Below, piece by piece: positions 1-9,509 of a stretch of DNA of 64,000 nucleotides. The notes under the pieces were generated by a model, which worked only from the letters and a program-made list of their open reading frames with translations, was not told the origin of the DNA and ran no database searches. Position numbers and translations under genes: made by a program. Source of the stretch: Rhabdophis nuchalis (taxonomy: Eukaryota > Chordata > Lepidosauria > Squamata > Natricidae). The number at the start of each line of letters is the position of its first letter. The first letter of the stretch is position 1. The stretch is from positions 16,695,119 to 16,759,118 of the forward strand of contig CM077648.1 in the NCBI GenBank assembly GCA_039707465.1, in the 5' to 3' direction.

Positions 1-659
1 ATTATAGTGCCAAAGATAAGTTACATTTCTTGCAAATTCAAATGAAATTTGTTGAAAATATATAGACTGGTTTTTAAAGCAGGATGGAAGATGAATGCTG
101 TTTACCAACCTAAAAGGTAATTTTAATGAACATAAGTTCAGGCAGCTTGTTGAAGCATATCATATAGTGCCTGGAGGATGAAACACCTTCCATTTTAAAT
201 TATTTTTGTTGTTGTTATTCATACATTTAATGTGTTGGCAAAGGTGTACATAGCTATTCTTCTTTTCTCATCTCCTTTTTTTTTTTGTTTAGTATCTCTT
301 CTTAAGAGTTATTTAACTAGGCTCCGGGCATACTTATCTAAAATTCATGCATGGAAATATGAGAAATAGGACCGTCGACAAAGGCGTATTTATTTTTCCT
401 TCTTAATTCAAGGTAGCTTAGAAACGGGTTGTTTTAATTCCACTATGTTTTGGCAAGGTCTCTTGATTACTATGCAAATCTTATTTTGAGGCAAAACAAA
501 TGGGGACAATAAATGTCAAAGTACTTAGTGATGTAACCCACCACTAGCTCTGCAGAATTTGTCAAGTATCTATGTGTTCAGAACTGTCAAAGCTAATAGA
601 GACTAAAGCAAAGATGCGTTTCACTAAAAGCATATGAATGCCCTTCAATCCAGAGGTCT
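1..659. other. Unassigned AT-rich sequence
   Basis: I see no gene, recognisable repeat or RNA here. It is AT-rich, intron-like or intergenic DNA ending at the target-site duplication of a hAT insertion. Confidence 0.5.
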
Positions 660-1199
660 GCCTATAGCAGGGGTGTCAAACTCAAGGCCTGAGGGCTGGA
701 TGTGGCCCGCGATGTGGTCATATCCGGCCCGTGGGGCCATCCTGGAAAATGTAAGGGGACAGGCCGCATTGCTTCAGCCCAGTCTACACGTGTTGCTTCA
801 GCACAGTCTATCCATGTTGCTTTGGCCACAGGTGGGTTGCTAAATTTATTATACTGGATCGGGCGCAAATGCGCGACACCTCTGTGCATGCACCAGAAGC
901 ATCCAAGTGGGTGGGTGGAGCCTCCTGCCACTGCTACTACTGGTTCGGCTGATCCGGGCTGCACTGGCAGCAATTCACCTCTGGCTTCGGCCTAATCTAT
1001 CCAATGTGAAGAGGAAATATGCCAGCAATTTGGGGAGTGGCGTCAAACTGGCCATGCCCAGCCAATCGGCCATGCCGACTGAGTGGCGTCAAGCTGGCCA
1101 CAACCACCCAGTCAGCCACACACACACCGGCCCCCCGAGGTCAACCATAGCCCTGATGCAGCCCTAAATGACATTAAGTTTGACACCCCTGGCCTATAG
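660..1199 (+). mobile_element. Non-autonomous hAT transposon, group A (element 668-1191)
   Basis: The left terminus CAGGGGTGTCAAACT and the right terminus AGTTTGACACCCCTG are inverted repeats. They are flanked by a perfect 8-bp duplication, GCCTATAG, at 660-667 and 1192-1199. The 8-bp duplication and the CAGGGG terminus are hAT hallmarks. The interior (about 0.5 kb, locally CpG-rich with a GGCCCG motif) has no transposase frame, so the copy is non-autonomous. Small frames of 69-103 codons inside it on both strands are not credible genes. A shorter relative lies at 27481-27707. Confidence 0.88.
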
Positions 1200-1209
1200 G
1201 TTCCAACAA

Positions 1210-1448
1210 AACAGAGCCGAGGCAGTGCAGTAATTAGTGTGCAGTACTGCAGGCTACTTCAGCTGACTGTTAGCTGCAGTTCGCCTGTTCAAATCTCACC
1301 GGCTCAAAGTTGACTCAGCCTCCCATCCTTCCGAGGTGGGTAAAATGAGGGCCCAGATTGTTGGGGGAAATATGCTGACTCTGTAAACGGCTTCGAGAGG
1401 GCTATAAAAGCACTATGAAGCGGTATATCAATCTAAGTGCTATTGCTA
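1210..1448 (+). mobile_element. tRNA-derived SINE (type A)
   Basis: The element has a tRNA-like head (GCAGTGCAGTAATTAGTG, then the B-box-like GTTCAAATCTC) and a body containing CCATCCTTCCGAGGTGGG and GTAAACGGCTTCGAGAGGGC. It ends in an AAGTGCTATTGCTA tail. The same body occurs on the minus strand at about 19087-19320 and 63364-63602, which shows it is an interspersed repeat and not a tRNA gene. It runs directly into an L2 3' fragment. Confidence 0.75.
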
Positions 1449-1860
1449 CATACATCCCTTAGACCGATACGCTCCCACAGAGAGGGCCTTCTCAGGGTGC
1501 CGTCGGCCGGACAATGCCGACTGGCAACACCCAGGGGAAGGGCCTTCTCTGTGGCGGGCCCTGCCCTGTGGAACGACCTACCCCCAGAACTTCGTACCAT
1601 CACCGACCTCCGCCTCTTCCGCCAGTGTTTAAAAACACACTTCTTTCATCAAGCCGGCCTAACATAACCTCCGCTGGGACTAATTTAGATAGTTTTATTT
1701 CGGGAATTTTAATTGGTTTTTAGCGCAGGACAGGCATTTAATAGGTTTTTAAATTTTGTATTACGATTTTGTATGTATTTTAAATTCCTGTGCGCCGCCC
1801 TGGGTCCTTTTGGAGAAGGGCGGGATATAAATCTAATAAATAAATAAAAATAAATAAATA
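1449..1860 (+). mobile_element. L2-clade LINE, 5'-truncated 3' end
   Basis: A frame reads the conserved C-terminus of the L2-type ORF2 (RPIRSHREGLLRVPS, then PRGRAFSVAGPALWNDLPPE). It is followed by the family's 3' UTR with a GC-rich hairpin near GCGCCGCCCTGGGTCC and an (AATAA)n tail. Only the last 70-80 codons and the UTR are present. The 5' end abuts the preceding SINE with no visible spacer. Confidence 0.82.
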
Positions 1861-2700
1861 TGTTGCTGTCAATACTTCTTTCCTCTGGAAAACAACCCCA
1901 CAGGGACAGCTCTGCTGTTTATGCCATTCATTGCGTTAGAAAGACATCGGTGGTACTATAAAGTTATGTATAGGGTGGCATTACCATGCTTACCAGTGTA
2001 ACTCACGTGGGTATGCATAACCTGTCACTAGCTGGGATGTTGCAGGAAGTGACAAGAACCACAATCCACATTTCCCCAAAGCTTTAGGTTTCCCTTTGAA
2101 GCTTCCTTACTGTTGAGGGTCATATTAAGTTGCAGTTGACCTACTTCTTCCATTTTTGATCTCTTCAAAGGTCCCTCAGGATTCCCTTTCAAAAACAACC
2201 GCCACAACCCTGGAGCTCTCCCCCGCCAACCATTTATCTCCACCTCAGCAGTTCTGCAGGGGTTTCTGCTTGAAAAATCTGAAAACCTTTCATCTCTATC
2301 TGCTTGATAGAGATAAAATAAAATAAAATAAAAATCAACAGGACGAGGATAGCCACTCTGGTTCCGGTAACTCGCCCTGGATCACCGTTGCTTACTTCTC
2401 CTTGATTGGAATTGAAGGACCCGTCGGCAGGATTTCATTTATGTGTATGCAGCAAGGAAAGGTGGGTAGGCATCCCTTTGGGTCAGAGATATTATCTTAT
2501 TTAGTGTTTTGCCTTTGGAGAGCTTTCTTTTAGCCGAATACTCTGAACAAGATCTAGCTCTTTCTCATTTAATTAAGAGTGTGGGCTGAGCCTTCTGCTT
2601 CCTTGTTCTGAAAGGCTGAGCATCTGGCTATTAAAACAACAGTTTTGAAGATAAAAATGAAGAATAGTAAACATTCCACTTTGACACTTGCAGGGAAATT
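1861..2700. other. Unassigned sequence with a short (AAATA)n run
   Basis: I recognise no gene or dispersed repeat. A short (AAATA)n run lies near 2311-2335. The frames here lack recognisable motifs. Confidence 0.45.
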
Positions 2701-2748
2701 ATCTCTCTCTCCCTCCCTCCCTCCCTCCCTCCCTCCCTCCCTCCCTCT

Positions 2749-2818
<70 letters not shown>

Positions 2819-2841
2819 ATCTATCTATCTATCTATCTATC

Positions 2842-2912
<71 letters not shown>

Positions 2913-3063
2913 CATCCATCCATCCATCCACCCACCCACCCACCCACCCACCCACCCACCCACCCACCCACCCACCCACCTATCTATCTATCTTGTCTGT
3001 CTGTCTGTCTATCATGTCTGTCTGTCTCTGTCTGTCTGTCCATCTATCTACCTACCTACCTAC
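2701..3063. repeat. Compound tetranucleotide microsatellite CCCT/CTAT/CCAT/CCCA/CTGT/CTAC
   Basis: Successive arrays are (CCCT)n from about 2705, (CTAT)n from about 2749 to 2910 with CATC interruptions, (CCAT)n, (CCCA)n to about 2980, (CTGT)n near 2995-3040 and (CTAC)n at 3047-3063. Each array differs from its neighbour by one base per unit, as if point mutations were amplified in turn. Frames of 159 and 192 codons across it are translated repeat, not genes. The CTAT part is the complement of the GATA motif of snake Bkm satellite. Confidence 0.95.
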
Positions 3064-3356
3064 CAGTGGTGGGTTCTGGATTCCATTCCACGTGGATGTG
3101 TGCAGCATGCGTGCACACATGTGCAAGCGCGCACATGTGTGTTGGCACTTCCGTGAGCCTCCGCTGAGTGGAGTGCAGGCGCTGTATGCTCTGTGCATAT
3201 GCGCGGAAGCGCTGAAGACGTAAAAGGACAGTAAGAAGCGAGGGCAGGCGAGTCGGCCCTCCAGAGCACCGTACCGGAACGTTATCCAGTGCTCTGGGCA
3301 GGCTCCAGTACACCCGTACTGGGGCATACCGCCTGCAACCCACCACTGCTACCTAC
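3056..3356 (+). mobile_element. hAT MITE, group B (element 3064-3348) inside a microsatellite
   Basis: Inverted termini CAGTGGTGGGTTCTG and CAACCCACCACTG bound a 285-bp element. The flanking 8 bp, CTACCTAC at 3056-3063 and 3349-3356, are identical. The host site is a (CTAC)n tract, so the duplication is also compatible with simple repeat sequence. The interior is rich in alternating CA/TG and GC dinucleotides and has no transposase. Confidence 0.75.
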
Positions 3357-3722
3357 CTATCCCAACTAGATAGAGAGATAGCTTTGTAAAGATTATTTCT
3401 TCTTCTTCTTTTCTGAAGTTTTCTTGGCTCTCATACAACTTCACCAATCTTTCTCCAGTCTGGTGCCTTCAGATGTTACTCCCACAAACCTTATGGAGCT
3501 TAGCTTATTATGGAAACTGAAGGACAACGGAGAACAGTCATATCTTCTTGAAGATAAATGTTAAGCATATGTGTAGGTCTGTATTTATTTATTAGTAATA
3601 TATGCCCACCAAATCTGAAAGGCAGCTTACATTGAAAACTCAGCAAAAACAAACAGAATTTAAAGGTATAAAAATTAAAAAGACTTTCGGGCATTCCTTA
3701 TTAGGCATTGCAGATTCAGAAG
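3357..3722. other. Unassigned sequence
   Basis: Nothing recognisable is present apart from a short TTC run near 3396-3412. No gene is supported. Confidence 0.4.
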
Positions 3723-3979
3723 CTGCTGTGCAGCGGTGGGATTCATATTTTGTTACCATCAAGTTCACCGTGCGCATATCCACTTCACGGGCGCATTGTA
3801 TTCCTTCCATACATGCGCCCAGCCTTCCATGCATGCCCTTTGCTCGGGACCCAGCCTCAAAAACATGCCTAAATAGGACAGCATAGAAGCTGGGGCGATT
3901 GAGCAGGCCCACCCACAACTTCCATTACTGGTTCAGGTGAACTGGTCCGAACCAGCTGAATACCACCTCTGCTGTTGTG
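3723..3979 (+). mobile_element. hAT MITE, group B (element 3731-3971)
   Basis: The element begins CAGCGGTGGGATTCA and ends CTGAATACCACCTCTG, which are imperfect inverted repeats. Flanking octamers are CTGCTGTG and CTGTTGTG, matching at 7 of 8 positions. Its body (AAACATGCCTAAATAGGA, then AACTGGTCCGAACCAGCTG) recurs at 15883-16095 and 39757-39980. It is non-coding. Confidence 0.75.
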
Positions 3980-4489
3980 GGTGCAAAATATAATCTTACA
4001 GGCAATTATAAATGCAGCTTTATGCATCCATACGACATTTCTGCCCTGTGGACTCCACTGATTACCAGTGTGTTTCAGACTCAATTAATGGTGCGGGTTG
4101 TCACCTATAAAGCTGTTCATGTCATAGGATCAGATTTGGGGAGGACTGTCTCTTCCCAGATGTTTCTACCTATCCCTTGAGATCCAGCAGGAGAATCATG
4201 CTATGGTCCCATTTTGCAGAAGCCAGAAATCAGAGGGTTTTTTGTTGTTGTTGCTGACCCTGCCCTATAGAACACTGTTCACCTGTGATGAAGGAAGAGA
4301 AGGAACATCTGGATCCAGTGCCTGATGCACGGATGTGCAGAAGGCAGAGGAGAGGAAACAGTGGAAATCCTTGGGAAGGAAGCCCCACCACTGCTAGCAA
4401 AGCCCCACCCTAGCTCTGGGAATAAAAGGCAGGGGGCGGAGATGACATGATCAGGTTTTGTTACCTTTGTGATAAGGTCAATGGGGAAG
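3980..4489. other. Unassigned sequence before the GATA array
   Basis: I see no conserved frame. The part around 4250-4440 is moderately GC-rich and includes GGGAATAAAAGGCAGGGGG, which could be part of an LTR, but I found no paired copy or termini. Confidence 0.35.
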
Positions 4490-5390
<901 letters not shown>

Positions 5391-6042
5391 GAGAAAAACA
5401 GGGCTACCAGAAGTTTGGGTCCGTTTCCAGCCTCCAGAGCCTGGGAAGGCCATTTTCTCCCTCCAGAGGCTCTGGAACTCGGGGAGGGCAACACCATCAC
5501 CCCCTGCCATGGTGCAGGAGGCCAACTAGGCCACCCCCACCCAGCAATCGGGCAGAGAACCCCTGGTTAAAATTTTTAAAGCCCATCCTTGCCTGTGTCC
5601 ATATACATGGTTACTTTGATAATAATGATTTTGTTCTTTTTCTATTCGCCAGATGACACTTTATAGAATTGCTTCCAAGTCTGCATTGACACAAATGATA
5701 CAAAAAATCACTGACTTTCTTTACGTCCTTTGAGAGTTCAAGTGGATTTGTTTCTGGGGGTTTTTTTCACGTAAGTCATAAACCGTAAGAAAGTTCCTTT
5801 ATGTGGCTGAAGAATGAATGTAAAAAAAATATTTTTGGTAAAGGCGAAACTCAGTTCCTGTCTTATTGGAATAGTAAGCATCATTTAGTATAGGAGTCAC
5901 CTCTGTAATTTGTGTATTGGGAAAACTGTAATCTGGAGCACAAACCTCCCACACATATGAAGCTGTGGACATCAGTTGCACTGTCTGACTATTTAAAACC
6001 CTCCAGTGAGACATAAAATGGTTGGATCACCTCATTCAAATG
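5391..6042. other. Unassigned sequence
   Basis: The 5390-5560 part is GC-richer (CTCCAGAGCC, CTCTGGAACTCGGGGAGG). The rest is AT-rich. No gene or known repeat was recognised. Confidence 0.4.
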
Positions 6043-7023
6043 GTAGTGTTAGAAGGAAAATCCATCTGGTTCACTTCCGAGCTGGGAATAAAATGGAGGA
6101 TGGAGGCTGATTGGAAAGAAAGATTCCCTTTATTGATGAAGCAGAACCACACACAAGGACACTGTGCGGTTCTGGGTCAGCTGAACAAATGGCTGAATAG
6201 GGGGATGATCTTTAGAGTTTCTGTAACTTTGCAGTTTGGGATTTGTGCAATATGGGCTTCGTGTTACTAAAAGGGTGTTGGGCAATTCCTATTGTGGCTA
6301 ATGTCAACTCGCAAAGCATCCCTGGCCTGCTCTCGAGTTGCCATAGGAAAGGGGGGATAGGACACCGATGAAACAGCACGGCAGCAAAAGACAGATGCAC
6401 ATTCCAGACTTATCTCTCTCAAGGCTGTATGCCAGTGTTACTTACAATAGCTGGAGGGGAGTGATCTCTGCAACCCACGAAATTGCCCTCTTGGTGAATG
6501 TGATTAATGACACACCCTGGGGGAGGGGGGGAGGGAAGAAACAGGGTCATGATTGGGGCCGTAAATTATGTGGGGTCAGAGCTGGCTTCACGTGGGTATT
6601 TGCCAACATGAAGCTCCTAATAAATGACTGGATTTCTTTTGAAGCTTGGCTCGAGGCTCATGATTTAATTAGGGCATCCATTGGGACCCGGGCAGTTAAT
6701 GGTTTTTGTCCTGTTTTGGATTTCTTTTGGGCGAGGGGCTCCAATTCTTGCTATTGTTAGCTGTCAAACTTTGCTGCAAGGAGTTTTGAAATATCCTGCA
6801 TATTGAATGGATTTCTGCCTGCAGTATTTGCTTTGCTTATGAATGGGGCCATCTTGATAGTTGGCTTCCTCTTTCAATAAGCTCTTTATCACCTTAAGTG
6901 CTGCCATCTGCTGTGGGCTATTAAGAAAGACTTGGGGGCTGCTTTCTGCCTCAAAGAACATGTTTCTTAATATTCCCCCAAATATTTCATTCTTCTAAGG
7001 GGAAGGTGGGATTCCCACAGTAG
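6043..7023 (-). mobile_element. Solo LTR of a retrotransposon (LTR 6047-7019)
   Basis: Read on the minus strand, the unit starts TGTGGGAATCCC and ends CTAACA, giving the TG...CA termini of an LTR. It is flanked by GTAG at 6043-6046 and 7020-7023. A polyadenylation signal (AATAAA on the minus strand, near 6128-6135) lies close to its 3' end, as in an R region. A shorter homologue with the same terminal motifs and its own 4-bp duplication lies at 55770-56362. No internal gag or pol sequence is attached. A 4-bp duplication fits Gypsy or gammaretrovirus-like elements; I cannot decide which. Confidence 0.65.
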
Positions 7024-7486
7024 TATTTTGAGAAAAAACAAAACCTTAAAAATCCTAACCCTAAAATACACCTCTTTGCTCCAACGGACATGCAAAAAAT
7101 GCAGCACAAATCAGATTTTAAAATCATCCCTCTTTTCATAGGTTGATCTTTAGCGGAGTTGATGAAAACGTCATGTGATGTCTGAGTTCTTTAGATATTA
7201 GCTTGTTGCTATGAGTGGAAGAACCAGTCCTCAGTTCCTAATAGGAATTGCAAGTCATTTTATCCCTTCCCCTTGTTTAATAATTCCTTTTTAATCTATA
7301 TTTATAAAATGTTAAAAATGAAAATCTGCCCTGGGGAGATGATTGGCAAGTCAGGGAGATGGGGGAAGGGGGGGGGGGGAAAGAAGGTATTAGGCAATCA
7401 TCGCCAAGCTCTGCTTGTTTCGGCTACACGTTTGTAAAGCGATGAACCAATAGTTTATATGCTCAGAAATGAAATGTAGCCGTATT
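7024..7486. other. Unassigned sequence with a G-run
   Basis: AT-rich DNA with a guanine homopolymer-like tract near 7358-7380. No gene was recognised. Confidence 0.4.
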
Positions 7487-8211
7487 TTTTGGAGTATAAG
7501 AGGCACCTTTTTCCCTCAAGAAAGAGGATGAAAATCGGGGTGCGTCTTATACACTGAATACAGCATTTTTTGCCTCCCGAAACCCCGTTCCCTTTGTAAA
7601 AATGGACACGCGGAGGCTTTGGGAAGCTTGCAAAGTGCTCCTGAGGGCATTCCCACCCACCCCAGTCCCCAGGAGCACTCTACAACAGGGGTCTCCAACC
7701 TTTGCAACTTTAAGTCTGAAGGACTTCAGCTCCCAGCAAAGCTGGCTGGAGAATTCTGGGAGCTGAAGTCCTTCAGACTTAAAGTTGCAAAGGTTGGAGA
7801 CCCCTGCTCTACAAGTCTCCCAAAGCCTCTGCATGCCCCCCCCCTCTTTTTTTTGCAAAAACCGGCTTGTTTTTGCGAAAAATGGGCCTTTTTTGCTCAT
7901 CCTCCCCCCCTGTAGCCCCCAGGAGCACTCTAAGAGCCTCCCAAAGCTCTGCATGCCTTTTTTTTTTGCAAAACGAATGGTCCATTTTTGCAAAAACACA
8001 GGTGGTTTTTTGCTTGTTTTTGCACCCCCCCCCCAGTCCCCAGGAGAATTCTATAAGCCTACCAAAGCTCTGCATGTCCTTTTTGTTTTTGTTTTTTGCA
8101 AAAAAAGAGGTGTGCAGAGGGTTTGGGAGGCCTGCAGAGTGCACTTTTTTTTTTTTTTTAAATTTACCTATTCAAAATCATGGTGTGTCTTATAGTCCGA
8201 AAAATACAGCA
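7487..8211. mobile_element. TA-flanked mariner/pogo-type MITE (element 7489-8209), interrupted by a hAT
   Basis: Left end GCCGTATTTTTTGGAGTATA and right end TATAGTCCGAAAAATACAG are inverted repeats of the family TACCGTATTTTTCGGAGTAT. Other copies are at 19657-20174, 46318-46636 and 53391-53755. The flanks are TA on the left and a mutated CA on the right. The interior contains internally repeated blocks (CCCAGGAGCACTCT with GCATG and TTTTTGCAAAA). Frames of up to 155 codons arise from these low-complexity blocks and are not genes. Confidence 0.75.
7678..7814. mobile_element. Palindromic hAT MITE, group D (element 7686-7806)
   Basis: A 121-bp element has almost perfectly inverted halves. It starts CAGGGGTCTCCAACC and ends GGTTGGAGACCCCTG. 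It is flanked by the exact 8-bp duplication CTCTACAA at 7678-7685 and 7807-7814. It lies inside the mariner-type MITE, so it is the younger insertion. The structure predicts a long hairpin. Confidence 0.92.
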
Positions 8212-8212
8212 C

Positions 8213-8728
8213 TTTTGGAACTGAATATGGAGGTGCTGCTGCTTCCAACATATCCCCGCCTATGTCAGTCTCCTCCTGGGGATGACAGCCATGCTGCTTT
8301 TATAGGACAAAAAACATACGTTACATATTTTTAATCTTTCATGCAGCACATTCAATGCATGCGGAATTCAAACGTCTCTCATTCATCACTGTAGCAGTTT
8401 CATTAAGGAGACCTCTTTCCAGTTTTTCAAACAATACATTCAGAGACCAGCAAATAGGCAGTTGTTGCTAACCATAACCGTAACCATAACCGTAACGCAT
8501 GCAGAGAACAAATAAAATGAAGTGAAATAAAATAAAACAAGCCCTTATTGTGAGCTCTATGTAGTTTCCATCCAGAAAGTGCTTCTGTACGTAAGGCAGA
8601 GACGCCCAGTTTGAAAGCCAGGTCAGCTATATTTGGATTGCTGAAAGCTACCTGTCAAAAGTGGGGATGGGCAGTATTCTGTAGTGAGCTTCAGTAGGCC
8701 ACAAGTAGACCAGCATAGATATTGATCA
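8213..8728. other. Unassigned sequence
   Basis: Includes a short tandem CCATAACCGTAA motif near 8471-8496 and an (AAATA)n-like run near 8510-8540. No gene was recognised. Confidence 0.4.
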
Positions 8729-8921
8729 GCTCATAAAACTAACACACACACACACATATATGTAATTGTTTCCACAACATCCTGTTAAGAGGCCCCAATT
8801 AAGGGAGGAGACATACAGTTTCCTTTCCTGGCTTTTGGCTCATCACCAGAGACCATCTAGACAGCAAGCCAAGAGTTCCGTTGTGTAATTTTTTTTAGAT
8901 ATGTGTGTTAGTTTTATGAGC
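8729..8921. repeat. Dispersed repeat with inverted ends (element F)
   Basis: The ends GCTCATAAAACTAACACACA (8729-8748) and TGTGTGTTAGTTTTATGAGC (8902-8921) are perfect inverted repeats. The interior (AATTGTTTC, CATCCTGTTA, GGAGGAGACATAC, CATCACCAGAGACCATCTAG) recurs at 23219-23365. No coding frame or obvious TSD is visible, so the class is uncertain; a MITE is one possibility. Confidence 0.65.
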
Positions 8922-8938
8922 TTTTAGTTTTATATAGT

Positions 8939-9022
8939 TTTATAAATAAATCAGAGAGACTAGGATAGATCTATTTCGAGCTTTTTAGCTCTCATCAGCT
9001 AGTCATACTCTTACTGGGATTC
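8939..9022 (-). mobile_element. Truncated tRNA-derived SINE (type C)
   Basis: The minus strand reads a B-box region (TTCGAATCCCAGTAAG) followed by CTGATGAGAGCTAAAAAGCT and a tail CTCTCTGATTTATTTATA. A longer copy with the A-box region is at 23015-23137 on the same strand. The tRNA-like head is cut off here at about 9022. Confidence 0.65.
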
Positions 9023-9072
9023 GAAACAATTATATATATTGTTTATATACTAACAGAGATACTAATTATATA

Positions 9073-9124
9073 CTAACAAAGATACAAAAGTGGACGGTAG
9101 ACATAAAAAGGTTGACTACCCCTG
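9073..9124 (-). mobile_element. Partial hAT MITE, group E
   Basis: About 50 bp ending GGTTGACTACCCCTG matches, in reverse complement, the first half of the MITE at 12775-12883. The other half is missing. The terminus abuts the palindrome at 9127. Confidence 0.65.
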
Positions 9125-9126
9125 AT

Positions 9127-9210
9127 TTACATTAAAATGTTGAGTCCGGCCTATTATGTATTGAGTATATACTCAATACATAATAGGCCGGACTCAACAT
9201 TTTAATGTAA
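9127..9210. repeat. 84-bp perfect palindrome
   Basis: Each 42-base arm is the exact reverse complement of the other around a centre between 9168 and 9169, with no spacer. The arm begins TTACATTAAAATGTTGAGTC and the sequence ends AACATTTTAATGTAA. Pairing stops sharply at 9126/9211. The right arm abuts the (GATAA)n 3' tail of the L2 element. Confidence 0.97.
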
Positions 9211-9509
9211 GATAAGATAAGATAAGATAAGATAATTTAATTTCGAGACCGCTCCCTCTCCCCAAGGGGACTCGGAGCGGTGCACAGGGAAATTAAAACA
9301 ATAAATACACATAGAAATACACATAATTCAATAAAAACAAATTAAACATCAAACCCTGCGCTAAAATTCCCCAATACACTAAAATCATATAACCCTATAA
9401 AACTATAGAAGAGAGGCTACCCTAGGCCGGCCAAGCAGAAAAAGTGTGTTTTCAATTTCAGACGGAAGGAACGGAGGTCCGTGGTTGTTCTAATATCGGG
9501 GGGGGGAGG

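Noticed and set aside
2645..3223. 192- and 159-codon frames
   Set aside because: They translate CTAT/CCCA/CCAT microsatellite into Tyr-Leu-Ser-Ile and Pro-Thr-His repeats; no gene.
7547..8334. Overlapping frames of 98-155 codons
   Set aside because: All lie in the internally repetitive MITE and its nested palindromic hAT.
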